Of a stretch of 64,000 nt of DNA, positions 30,290 through 41,390 are shown one piece after another. This stretch comes from Rutidosis leptorrhynchoides. Its lineage: Eukaryota; Streptophyta; Magnoliopsida; Asterales; Asteraceae. The position numbers were made by a program, and so were the translations under genes. The notes under the pieces were generated by a model. It was not told the DNA's origin and searched no databases. It worked only from the letters and a program-made list of their open reading frames with translations. Position 1 is the stretch's first letter. Each line of letters starts with the position of its first letter. The stretch is from positions 102,894,501 through 102,958,500 of the forward strand of contig NC_092333.1 in assembly GCF_046630445.1 (NCBI RefSeq), given 5' to 3'.

Positions 30290-30790
30290 ATACAGAGTGT
30301 CGAGTATACAGTCGTGTAATGTCATATATGCTAATCATGAAACACCCAACAAAAATTTAGAAGATAGTCGACAGCTAAAAACCTTAGCTCGTGTCCCTTT
30401 CCAATACAAAACCAGTCGAGGGCTGAAAGCACGCCCCTCCCCCACCAGTAGCTGGTTTCCGAAGTTCTTTCAAAATGTTGACATTCCCCGTTTAGACACT
30501 TTTACCAAATTCCCTTTTCAACAACTTATGTCACACATTTAAAAAACATGACCTTTTACATAATTGACATGCATCAACCACTCATCGTCACATCTCATCT
30601 AATTATTCTGTTTCAACTAAAACATATAACGGGTTACACGTCGGTAATTTAGAAGGGACTTACATGCACACCCGTTTGCAAGCGAAATTTATGGCTAATT
30701 TTCATATTATTCCCTTTCCAGGTTCAACCTGCAGCTATTGCAAATATTTTACCTATCGACAGTAAACAACTAATTATAAGCCTTAAGTTT
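30290..30790. other. Intergenic, nothing recognised
   Basis: No domain, RNA gene or repeat end recognised. An 81-codon plus-strand frame at 30297-30542 has no recognisable features and is not called. Confidence 0.5.
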
Positions 30791-31324
30791 TGTGAGTTGG
30801 TCCACAATCAAGCAACCTAGAACTTTTCAAGAGATCAATTGAACAGAATAACAATTAAGTTATAAAGTTCGGAATCAATTGAACTATTCAATTAAAATAA
30901 CACATAAAAGAATGAACAATTTATAGAAGATAATTGATATTGAATTGACGAATTTAAATGAATTACAAGTTCACTATTTATAGATTTGAAAAACACGCTT
31001 CTCCAATCTTCGAAGTTCTATTCCAAAACTAACATAACAAATTATAAGAAAACTAGATAATATCAAATCTCTTCAATAATCTTCTCCTAGAAATCAGAGA
31101 TATTCGCTTAGATGGAATCTCTTCATTCTTATCTTCAAGGATTTCACACGTATTTGATATAGTCTTTATCTCTTTCCAGCATCGGTAGAATATGTGTTTC
31201 TTGTTGAGCAGAGTCTGTGTTCTTCAATCTCCCATACTCTATATGTACAAACTCTAATTTTCCAAACTCAAAATACTTCTAGCTAAGATTTATTTGACTC
31301 ATCAGATTCACATAATTCCTAACA
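30791..31324 (-). mobile_element. Possible copia-type solo LTR
   Basis: On the minus strand the segment starts TGTTAGGAATTATG, contains a promoter-like CTATAAATAGTGAACTTG (complement at about 30976-30993) and ends ...GGACCAACTCACA. Such start sequences and a TATAAATAG core are common in plant Ty1/copia LTRs. No target duplication was found, so the ends are uncertain. Confidence 0.4.
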
Positions 31325-31619
31325 TGAGCAATATATGAAGTTAAACTAGTACTCCGTATTAAACAACAAACATAACAACTTATAACTCACCAAATAATGG
31401 AATTTATAACTCATTTTATCAAATCATGTGAATTCACGGTCCACCATTAATTCTTCATATGTAATATGTATTCCACAAAATGACCCCTAATTAACATACT
31501 CCGTAATACATAATATAGCTTAGATGACTTACAAGTTGCAACACGATCCTTAGTACGATCAATAATATAATTAGTATAACACCTTATGGTTCATGATCAA
31601 CTTATTTCACCAAAAGTTC

Positions 31620-31865
31620 TAACATCTGCTATAACTATTGTTACATAATAATCCACTTGTAATTTCATAATCCACATAGTCTACTTGGAACTCATAATCC
31701 ACTTAATTCACATAGTCTACTTGGGACTCATGATCTATTTATGTCGATTGCGATTACACAATCTACATAGTCCGCTTAGAACTCATGATTGATATAATTC
31801 ACTTGACTCATAATCCAAATAATTCACTTGGGATTTCATAATACACATAATTCCATAGTTCACTT
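31620..31865. repeat. Degenerate minisatellite, left part
   Basis: Repeated variants of CATAATCCACATAGTCTACTT and GGGACTCATGATC with a period of about 22-40 bp. The array continues at 56145-56300. The SINE and element C split it. Confidence 0.65.
31852..31865. repeat. Target-site duplication of the SINE (left copy)
   Basis: TCCATAGTTCACTT, identical to 56145-56158. It brackets the minus-strand SINE that element C later split. Confidence 0.75.
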
Positions 31866-32128
31866 TGTTTGGACATCAGTTTGGGATCACCCAGGTGGAC
31901 TAAGCTACCCACGCGTTCATATCTCGTAGTTGCATAACTCACCCCCAACTACTGCCCTGAAAGAAATCCAGACCAATCCGAGGGCATGGTCGGTAAAACC
32001 CCCTCCCCGCTGCCCCAACCCTAAGCGAAAGACGGTCACCCACGCGTTCATCTATCGTAGTTGCATAACCCGCCCCCAACTACTGCCCTGAAAGAAATCC
32101 GGACCAATCCGAGGACATGGTCGGTAAA
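31866..32128 (-). mobile_element. tRNA-derived SINE, 3' part (split by element C)
   Basis: Continues on the far side of C at 55981-56144. The minus-strand order is head at 56144, tRNA-like part, body, then this segment. It contains an about 130-bp direct duplication: 31909-32019 and 32039-32128 both hold CACCCACGCGTTCAT, AACTACTGCCCTGAAAG and GACCAATCCGAGG. The total SINE length without C is about 420 bp. The 3' end is not poly(A). Confidence 0.7.
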
Positions 32129-32299
32129 TGTGATGACCCGGGAATTTCTGACCAAATTTAAACCTAATCTGATTATGATTTCGATATGATAAGCAAAATC
32201 TGTTATGTTGTGTCTCAAAGTCTTTGAACTATTTTCGTACATTCAAATGACCTTTGACTACTCCCGACGATTCACGAACAATTGCGTATAACAAATATG

Positions 32300-32375
<76 letters not shown>

Positions 32376-32452
32376 CTAAAGTAATGAAATACCTTTAGTC
32401 AATTTGAATTAAAAATGTAAAATAACAAATAAAATAATTAAGTTATTACTAA

Positions 32453-32505
<53 letters not shown>

Positions 32506-34101
32506 ATTATTATCTATATATAGGATTACTATCAATAATTAATATATTGTAATAAAGGTTGTCATGTAACATATGATATAACCAATAAAAAAAATACATA
32601 ATTAATAAATTGTAATATTAATATATTAAAATGTGATACAAGTTTAAATATAAAAGTTATATTATTAACATTACTTTCATTATAAATGTTAATATTAATA
32701 TTTGTATTATTAACATTATCATTCTAATACATATACCTATATGAAATTTGGTATGTACAAGTATTGTTATTATTATTGACATTATCATTATTAATATTAG
32801 TAATTTTATTATTATTATTAGTTTCATTATTATTGATAAAATTAATATTAAATACTAATGTTTATAAAATTAATATTTATTTGTTTCTTTATATTATTAA
32901 TGTACAAGTACATATATATATAGTAATATATATAATGATGCAAATAGAGATATATATATAGGCCGCACATACAAATATATATTAAGAATCTGTATTAATA
33001 TTATAAAGATAATTATTATTAGTATTTTTGTGAATTATTATTAAAACATTAATTATTAATATCAATTAATTCAAAAAAAAAATAGAATATATAGATGTAT
33101 CTGAATAAATCAGAATCAGTTGCACGTAAACATCAAAAACTGTACATAATTTTGGTTTCTTATTTGTGATTTGTACAGATTGATTCCCTTAATTCTATAT
33201 CAAACAAAATACTTAGTGGATTATAGCAGCCTTTATATATTTTTTATATATTTGTTGTACCTGATGAAAAATCATGTCGACACGTTCACTTTTGTGATAT
33301 AAACCGATTAATTCTAGCGTTAAGTAATCCATTCAACATTACATTATCATTTATCAAATCCAAATACCTGTAAAAGCATTTTTTTTATTTAATTCAATCA
33401 GGTACCTACTTACAGCTCGCTAAACTCTGTTTATACTTCATTTTTCAAAACATATGATTTTGCAATCAATTTCGAATTGTGTTAATGTCAAGTTGTTAGA
33501 AATCTATCGCTTAAATTTTCTGTAAAGTTTCGAATCTTAATTTCTGATATTGAGTTATAATTTTCGAATCAAACTCTTATTTCAAAGAAAGTCAAACGGG
33601 TGTTCTTGGCAAAATTCAAAGTCAATTTGATGTTTCTGTTTCAATTGTGTGTGCAGAAAGTTTATAGAGATGAATTAAAAACGTTTTCATGTTGTAAGTT
33701 ATAGCTAAAATGCCTTTAATCTCAAAATCACTGAATGAGTTTATTTTTTTTTTACTTCTCCTTCGAACAGCAAGTCTGTTCTTATTATTTTTTTTTCTTT
33801 CTTTGTTTTATATAAATACAACTTAATATAAATGGTTAAATTATATTCCTAATAATCTAAGTAAGTTGGAAAAACGAATTGAAAGGGATTTCATGGTCGA
33901 ACTAGATGTGGATATGAAGGAGAAGAGGGATAATTAGATACTAGATATAAATATATACTGTTAGCACAAATAATCAGAAAAGCAGTTACGGAGTATTGGT
34001 TTGGAGTGATGTCGGGAAACGGGAGGTCGCGGGTTCGAGTCCCGGCTTGGGCAGTTTTGTATATTTTTGAGCTTTTAAAGGTAGTTACTAGTATATTTAT
34101 T

Positions 34102-34200
<99 letters not shown>

Positions 34201-34386
34201 GTTGTTGTTGTTATAATTGTTATCATTATTATTGTTGGTATTATTCTTGTTATTATTATTATGATTATGATTCATATTATGATTATAATTATTACCATAT
34301 TTATATTTATAATTATTATAACTAGTATTAGTTTTAGAATTATAATTATCACAACTATTAATATTATCATAATCATAATCATCATA

Positions 34387-34419
<33 letters not shown>

Positions 34420-35925
34420 GTTATAAACATTACTAATACGTTGATTATGGTTAATTTTATCATTTATGTATTATGACTATTGTTATTAATGTATGTATTA
34501 ATATTATTATAACTAGAGTTATTATTATTATTATGGAATATAATACAAGTTATTATTTTTCTCATTAATATTAGTACTAGTATCACATTGGTAACTATTA
34601 GTATTATTAATTTTATAATTAGATAAAAGTATCATTATTAACAATATCATTACTATTATTAAAATTGTCATTTTTAATGAAGTTAGTATTAGCATTATTA
34701 TTATTCTTAGTAAAGCGTTAATATCAAAACCTTTTTTTTTTAAACAAATAAATAATTTGAATATAAAAACATACTTATTATACATACTACAATTATAAAA
34801 CCATATAACTATATATAAAGCATATTAACCTTATAAAAACTTATATACAACAAATGAGGTATTTTCCAGTTATAGACATATTAATATAACTATATAAATA
34901 ATAATCATTTTCAAATATATATATAAACAAAATATATAATATATAAGGTTATAAGATATGAAATTGTTCGATTACAAGTATATATTTTGATGTATATATA
35001 CGAATGATATAGGTTCGTGAATCCGAGGCCAACCCTGCATTGATCAGTATAGTCATATGTATTTTTACTACAAAATACATTAAGTGAGTTTCATTAATCC
35101 CTTTTTAAATGCTTTTGCAATATATATTTTTGGGACTGAGAATACATGCGCTGCTTTTATAAATGCTTTACGAAATAGACACAAGTAATCGAAACTACAT
35201 TCTATGATTGGATTATCTAATCGAATATGCCCTTTTTATTAAGTCTGGTAATCTAAGAATTAGGGAACAGACACCCTAATTGACGCGAACTCTAAAGATA
35301 GATCTATCGGGCCCAACAAGCCCCATCCAAAGTACCGGATGCTTTAGTACTTCGAAATTTATATCATGTCCGAAGGAGGATCCCAGAATGATGGGGATAT
35401 TCTTATATGCATATTGTTAATGTCGGTTACCAGGTGTTCAATCCATATGAATGATATTTTTGTCTCTATGCATGGGACGTATGTTTATGAGAAATGGAAA
35501 TATGAAATCTTGTGGTCTATTAAAATTATGAAATGATTATTTATGTTAAACTAATGAACTCACCAACCTTTTGGTTGACACTTTAAAGCATGTTTATTCT
35601 CAGGTATGAAAGAAAGCTTCCGCTGTGCATTTGCTCATCTTAGAGATATTACTTGGAGTCATTCATGACATATTTTAAAAGACGTTGCATTCGAGTCGTT
35701 GCGTTTATCAAGTTTATTATTAAGTCAATTATAGTTAGATATATTATGAAATGGTATGCCTGCCGTCAACTTTTGATGTAATGAAAGATTGTCTTTTCAA
35801 AAACGAATGCAATGTTTGTAAAATGTATTATATAGAGGTCAAGTACCTCGCAATGTAATCAACTGTTGTGAATCGTTTATAATCGATATGGACGTTGTTC
35901 GGATGGATTAGGACGGGTATTCACA
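32129..35925 (+). repeat. 5' LTR of element C
   Basis: A 3797-bp LTR running TGTGATGACCCGGG...GGTATTCACA. It holds (TA)n at about 32302-32370 and 32455-32502, (ATT)n at 34111-34200 followed by (GTT)n, a tRNA-like segment near 33985-34055, the CACCAAC...GTTGAC block near 35567-35620 and the hairpin at 35835-35849. The frames of Ile/Val runs across the ATT tract are not genes. Confidence 0.93.
33985..34055 (+). other. tRNA-like segment in C 5' LTR
   Basis: Ends with GCGGGTTCGAGTCCCGGC, an excellent B-box, then TTGGGCAG. The upstream part (ATTGGTTTGGAGTG) is A-box-like. The homologous place occurs in the 3' LTR (about 54030-54100) and, diverged, in D. It is not a standard cloverleaf. Confidence 0.55.
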
Positions 35926-35927
35926 GT

Positions 35928-35939
35928 TGGTATCAGAGC
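35928..35939 (+). other. Primer binding site of element C
   Basis: TGGTATCAGAGC, two bases after the 5' LTR, complementary to the initiator tRNA-Met 3' end. Confidence 0.9.
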
Positions 35940-36312
35940 AGTGGTCTTAGCGAACCATGTCTGCATTAGTGTGTCTAACTGATAAGTCGTTAGGATGCAT
36001 TAGTGAGTCTGGACTTTGACCGTGTCTGCATGTCAAAAGTTTTGCTTATCATTTTGTGTCAAAAATTACCTGCTTATCATTCTTAGAGAATCACTTACTT
36101 ATCATTCTTAGTCTAGACACGTTTTACTGCATTGACTGCATGAATAGTGTATAGACAAAATTCATATCTTAGCGTATCTGCTACTTCATATCTTAGCGTA
36201 TCTGTTACTGTAACTTTTCCTGACAACTTCCGTAGATTCCTCCGTAACTTATGGGATTTTAGTATTATATATGCATATGAAAATTATGTATTGCAGGGTA
36301 CTAATCTACATC
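35940..36312 (+). other. Element C leader up to the B insertion
   Basis: No coding domain. Similar in reverse to D at about 15060-15417. It contains short direct repeats (TTACTTATCATTCTTAG pieces and CATATCTTAGCGTATCTG, twice near 36160-36210). Confidence 0.7.
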
Positions 36313-36317
36313 CTATA

Positions 36318-38206
36318 TGTAGTGACCCGAACTTTTCCATGTTTATATATATTAATTGAGATTGATATTTACATGATTAAATGTTTCCAACATGTTAAGC
36401 AATCAAACTTGTTAAGACTTGATTAATTGAAATATGTTTCATATAGACAATTGACCACCCAAGTTGACCGGTGATTCACGAACGTTAAAACTTGTAAAAA
36501 CTATATGATGACATATATATGGATATATATATATAGTTAACATGATACTATGATAAGTAAACATATCATTAAGTATATTAACAATGAACTACATATGTAA
36601 AAACAAGACTACTAACTTAATGATTTTTAAACGAGACATATATGTAACGATTATCGTTGTAAAGACATTTAATGTATATATATCATATTAAGAGATATTC
36701 ATACATGATAATATCATGATAATATAATAATTTAAAATCTCATTTGATATTATAAACATTGGGTTAACAACATTTAACAAGATCGTTAACCTAAAGGTTT
36801 CAAAACAACACTTACATGTAACGACTAACGATGACTTAACGACTCAGTTAAAATGTATATACATGTAGTGTTTTAATATGTATTTATACACTTTTGAAAG
36901 ACTTCAATACACTTATCAAAATACTTCTACTTAACAAAAATGCTTACAATTACATCCTCGTTCAGTTTCATCAACAATTCTACTCGTATGCACCCGTATT
37001 CGTACTCGTACAATACACAGCTTTTAGATGTATGTACTATTGGTATATACACTCCAATGATCAGCTCTTAGCAGCCCATGTGAGTCACCTAACACATGTG
37101 GGAACCATCATTTGGCAACTAGCATGAAATATCTCATAAAATTACAAAAATATGAGTAATCATTCATGATTTATTTACATGAAAACAAAATTACATATCC
37201 TTTATATCTAATCCATACACCAACGACCAAAAACACCTACAAACACTTTCATTCTTCAATTTTCTTCATCTAATTGATCTCTCTCAAGTTCTATCTTCAT
37301 GTTCTAAGTGTTCTTCATATATTCTACAAGTTCTAGTTACATAAAATCAAGAATACTTTCAAGTTTGCTAGCTCACTTCCAATCTTGTAAGGTGATCATC
37401 CAACCTCAAGAAATCTTTGTCTCTTACAGTATTTTATCATTCTAATACAAGGTAATAATCATATTCAAACTTTGGTTCAATTTCTATAACTATAACAATC
37501 TTATTTCAAGTGATGATCTTACTTGAACTTGTTTTCGTGTCATGATTCTGCTTCAAGAACTTCGAGCCATCCAAGGATCCGTTGAAGCTAGATCCATTTT
37601 TCTCTTTTCCAGTAGGTTTATCCAAGGAACTTAAGGTAGTAATGATGTTCATAACATCATTCGATTCATATATATAAAACTATCTTATTCGAAGGTTTAA
37701 ACTCGTAATCACTAGAACATAGTTTAGTTAATTCTAAACTTGTTCGCAAACAAAAGTTAATCCTTCTAACTTGACTTTTAAAATTAACTAAACACATATT
37801 CTATATCTATATGATATGCTAACTTAATGATTTAAAACCTGGAAACACGAAAAACACCGTAAAACCGGATTTACGCCGTCGTAGTAACACCGCGGGCTGT
37901 TTTGGGTTAGTTAATTAAAAACTATGATAAACTTTGATTTAAAAACTGCATTCAAGAAACTTATTTTGTTGTAACATATTTGTATTGTAAACCATTATGT
38001 AATGGTCGTGTGTAAACAGGATATTTTAGATTATCATTATTTGATAATCTACGTAAAGTTTTTTAAACCTTTATTGATGAAATAAAGGTTATGGTTTGTT
38101 TTAAAATGAATGCAGTCTTTGAAAAACGTCTCATATAGAGGTCAAAACCTCGCAACGAAATCAATTAATATGGAACGTTTTTAATCAATAAGAACGGGAC
38201 ATTTCA
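36318..38206 (+). repeat. 5' LTR of element B
   Basis: TGTAGTGACC...GACATTTCA, nearly identical to the corresponding parts of 44801-48049. It carries the GAGGT/ACCTC hairpin at 38138-38151. A 77-codon frame at 36894-37127 recurs in the other LTRs (11887-12120, 45375-45608) but has no recognisable domain. Confidence 0.93.
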
Positions 38207-38208
38207 GT

Positions 38209-38220
38209 TGGTATCAGAGC
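38209..38220 (+). other. Primer binding site of element B
   Basis: TGGTATCAGAGC, two bases after the 5' LTR, initiator tRNA-Met type. Confidence 0.9.
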
Positions 38221-38415
38221 GTTGGTCTTAGAGAACCAGAAAATTTGCATTAGTGTGTCTTATCGAGATTGTTAGGATGCATTAGTGAGTCTGGACTTCG
38301 ACCGTGTTTTCTTTAAAAATGATTGCTTAACATTTTTGTTGGAAACTATATATTTTTAACATATGAATATTATGTGATATATTAATCTCTTAACGTGTTT
38401 GATATTATGTGATAG

Positions 38416-39024
38416 ATGTCTACCTCTAGAACAAGTCCCATTGACTCACCTAATAATAATGAAGAGTCAAATGTAAATTGGAATGATTCGTGGACTGATT
38501 CACAAGTTCCCGAAGAGGAACCGGAAGAAGTGTCAGAACCGGAAGAAGAATCGGAACCGGAAGAAGAATCGGAACCGGAAGAAGAAATAGAACCGGTGGG
38601 GGAAATAATAAAACGGTTAAGTAAAAGAGAATCCTCAACCAACCGACCAAGGTTAATTATGGTCAACGGTGTTTCCGCCAAGGAAGCAAAATATTGGGAG
38701 GATTACCAATTCTCGGATGAATCGGATTCCGACGAGAATTTCAATGATGTTATAGAAATTACCCCAACTGAATTTAAAAAGGCAAAAGAAAATAATAAGG
38801 GAAAGGGCATAAAAATAGAGAAATCTAATTCCAACCCCGATGAACTTTATATGTATCGTCAACCCCCGAAGTCCTTAAGTTGTAACAATGACCCGGGAAC
38901 CTCTAAACCACCAGGTTTTTCTAAACCAATGTGGAAAACGACGGTTCGTATTAGGGGAACATCATATATCCCTAGAAACTTGGCAAAACGAACCAAAACC
39001 GAAGAAGAAGAAACAAGCGAGTAG
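38416..39024 (+). CDS. Extra ORF 1 of element B: acidic protein of unknown function
   Basis: An open frame of 202 codons between the primer site and gag. Residues about 1-30 are Ser/Asn/Thr rich. Residues about 32-62 are strongly acidic with repeated SEPEEE units, encoded by a short GAAGAAGAATCGGAACCG tandem repeat. A middle part contains WEDYQFSDESDSDE, and the C-terminal 60 residues are basic with a possible nuclear signal (AKRTK). No signal peptide, membrane segment or known domain is seen. The first residues (MSTSRTSPIDSP) resemble a Ser/Asp-rich mini-ORF at the matching place in C (MNPATSTSPSDF), so this class of leader ORF may be shared by both families. Unbroken here. Function unknown; an acidic chaperone-like or chromatin-contacting role is only a guess. 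Confidence 0.6.
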   Translation: MSTSRTSPIDSPNNNEESNVNWNDSWTDSQVPEEEPEEVSEPEEESEPEEESEPEEEIEPVGEIIKRLSKRESSTNRPRLIMVNGVSAKEAKYWEDYQFSDESDSDENFNDVIEITPTEFKKAKENNKGKGIKIEKSNSNPDELYMYRQPPKSLSCNNDPGTSKPPGFSKPMWKTTVRIRGTSYIPRNLAKRTKTEEEETSE

Positions 39025-39168
39025 GAATAAGATAGTTGTATTAGTGTGGTGTAATATATGTAATATAGTGTGCTTATGCTTTATGATATATGTAAAAATT
39101 GCTTGTATTAATAAGTATTTTTTTTTATGAATCTAACTCTTGTCTATTTTACAGTATAAAAACACAAA

Positions 39169-39852
39169 ATGGATAGACAACCCAATATTTTAAGAGACCT
39201 ACCCGGAGACATGATTGATGAAATCTTGTCTAGAGTCGGTCAGAATTCTTCGGCACAACTATTTAAGGCGAGATCAGTTTGTAAGACATTCGAAGAACGT
39301 TCCAAGAATGCCTTGGTTTATAAAAGGCTTTCGTTCGAAAGATGGGGGATATCACATTGGGAAATCCATAAGTTACGATGTGTTTACTTTGACGCATATA
39401 TTGCGGGGAACCCAAATGCTATTTTACGCAATGGGTTAAGAAATTATTTTGACTCAATATATCCAAATATTGGACTTCGTGATTTAGAAAAAGCGGCTAA
39501 CATGCAACATAAAGAAGCATGTTATGCTTACGGATTAGTAATGTTCGCTTCTCACCAAAGTGAGAACAAGAACATCGGGCTACAACTATTAAACAAAACG
39601 TTTCCACAAGTGACGGAGTCGGTAATTGGGGTAAGAAATGAGGTTTTTAGATTGTTACGGGACTGTTGGACATTACGTAACCCTCGTCCCTTTGACGACG
39701 TTACAACACGCTGTCTTATCAACGGCCATAACGGTTATGTTCCACAAGACCAAGGATGGGAAGTAATCCTAGTAAAACCAGAATGCATGACTTGTTTCTG
39801 GACGTATGAATTACGTGTCTTTATTACCTTTGCTGAACGACTTGTGTACTAG
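39169..39852 (+). CDS. Extra ORF 2 of element B: F-box protein
   Basis: An open frame of 227 codons on the same strand as gag-pol, 144 bp after extra ORF 1 and about 340 bp before gag. Residues about 7-55 form an F-box (LRDLPGDMIDEILSRVG ... LFKARSVCKTFEE), the domain that binds SKP1 in SCF ubiquitin ligases. A Sel1-like helical segment follows at about 105-145 (LRDLEKAANMQHKEACYAYG), then a C-terminal part with CLINGH and PECMTCFWTYELRVF, as in plant F-box proteins of the At2g35280/At1g67623 type. Such proteins normally come from host genes, so this looks like a captured host cDNA: the frame has no intron. The ORF is unbroken. A role in degrading a host factor, perhaps one in silencing, is a hypothesis. 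Domain call firm; subfamily call from memory. Confidence 0.8.
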   Translation: MDRQPNILRDLPGDMIDEILSRVGQNSSAQLFKARSVCKTFEERSKNALVYKRLSFERWGISHWEIHKLRCVYFDAYIAGNPNAILRNGLRNYFDSIYPNIGLRDLEKAANMQHKEACYAYGLVMFASHQSENKNIGLQLLNKTFPQVTESVIGVRNEVFRLLRDCWTLRNPRPFDDVTTRCLINGHNGYVPQDQGWEVILVKPECMTCFWTYELRVFITFAERLVY

Positions 39853-40042
39853 CTAGAATTATCTTCACAACCATCTTGTATCAAATTTATTGTGTGCTAT
39901 ATTTCATGCTATATGTAAAATAAGCGGTATTGTAAGTTTGTAAAATATTGTGTAAGAGTTTGAACGCGAAATATTATTATAACCAGTTTTTCATATAGAA
40001 TTGTAGTAGTTGAATTGTATATTAGCTACTAAGTATGAACTT

Positions 40043-40067
40043 AACGGGTAGGTACTACCCGAACTTA
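40043..40067 (+). other. Internal copy of the pre-LTR/LTR-start motif in B
   Basis: AACGGGTAGGTACT followed by ACCCGAACTT. The true 3' LTR junction reads AACGGGTAGGTACT, GTAGTG, then ACCC(G/A)AACTT. The internal copy also forms an inverted repeat (CGGGTA..TACCCG). It lies between the F-box ORF and gag. Confidence 0.6.
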
Positions 40068-40193
40068 AACTTATAAAATGCTAATATGAAGAAAAAGCTT
40101 TTATAAATGAGTTCATATTATGCTACGAAATACTATTAACTACTCTTAATATTCTGTATGATTAACTTGTTCCATTTGACTATTTTGAAGGAA

Positions 40194-41390
40194 ATGGCAC
40201 CGACTACTCGACACACCGTGAATATGAATGAAGAGGAATTCCGTACTTTTCTAGCTTCAAACATAGCCGCAGTACAGGCTGCGCTACATACCAACAATAA
40301 TCTTGGATCTAGCAGTACAGAAAATCGTGTAGGATGCACCTACAAAGAATTCACTGCCTGCAAACCTTTGGAATTTGATGGAACCGAAGGACCGATCGGA
40401 TTGAAACGGTGGACCGAGAAGGTCGAATCGGTGTTTGCCATAAGTAAGTGTACTGAAGAGGACAAAGTGAAGTACGCTACGCATACCTTCACAGGTTCTG
40501 CATTAACATGGTGGAATACCTATCTAGAGCAAGTGGGACAAGACGATGCGTACGCACTACCGTGGTCAGCATTCAAGCACTTGATGAACGAGAAGTACCG
40601 TCCCAGAACCGAGGTCAATAAGCTCAAGACAGAACTTAGAGGGTTACGAACCCAAGGATTTGATATTACCACGTACGAAAGACGATTCACAGAATTGTGC
40701 CTATTGTGTCCGGGAGCATTCGAAGATGAGGAAGAGAAGATCGACGCGTTTGTGAAAGGATTACCGGAAAGAATCCAAGAAGATATAAGTTCACACGAGC
40801 CCGACTCCATACAACAGGCATGTAGAATTGCTCACAAACTAGTGAACCAGATTGAAGAAAGAATTAAAGAACAGACTGCTGAAGAGGCCAATGTGAAGCA
40901 AGTCAAAAGAAAGTGGGAGGAAAACGGTGATAAGAATCACCAATACAACAACAACAGCAATTACAACAATAATCGCAACAATTATCCCAACAATCGCAAC
41001 ATCAATCGCAACTACAACAAACGGCCCAACAACAACAACAACAACAACAGCAACTACAACAATCATCCCAACAACAATAATAACCGCAACAACAACAACA
41101 ATCAGAAGTAGCTATGCCAAAGGTGTGAAAAGTATCACTCGGGGTTCTGCACCAAATTTTGCAACAAGTGTAAAAGAAATGGTCATAGCGCGGCGAAGTG
41201 TGAGGTCTACGGACCAGGGGTTAATAGAACGAAAGGAACAAATGGTGTCGGAACGAGTAATGGCGGAGCAAGTAGTGTCGGAGCAAGTTATGCCAATGTA
41301 GTTTGTTATAAATGTGGAAAACCGGGCCACATTATTAGAAATTGCCCGAACCAGGAGAACACGAATGGACAAGGCCGCGGAAGAGTTTTC
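40194..41390 (+). CDS. gag region of element B
   Basis: Retrotransposon Gag with the core [15 protein letters not shown] ... ALTWWNTY ... [11 protein letters not shown]-type pattern (here [15 protein letters not shown]), an Asn-rich stretch and CCHC zinc knuckles (one reads [14 protein letters not shown]) near the right end. The most likely start is the ATG at 40194 (MAPTTRH), though the frame is open a little further upstream. It would form the particle and bind RNA. The gag-pol coding region carries about one break; otherwise it looks well preserved. Coordinates are those of the region and should not be read as a verified continuous frame. Confidence 0.85.

Noticed and set aside
31340-31520. 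TACTCCGTA motifs near 31350 and 31497 (also about 33990 and 59790) as MITE ends
   Set aside because: The motif is short and common, and no paired inverted ends or target duplications were seen.
34006-34055. Possible tRNA genes in LTRs of C and D
   Set aside because: B-box is good but no complete cloverleaf with acceptor pairing could be drawn. Kept only as a tRNA-like segment.
38382-38681. Minus-strand Ser/Gly-rich frame opposite the acidic ORF of B
   Set aside because: Shadow of the acidic repeat on the plus strand; the plus-strand frame is longer and in element order.
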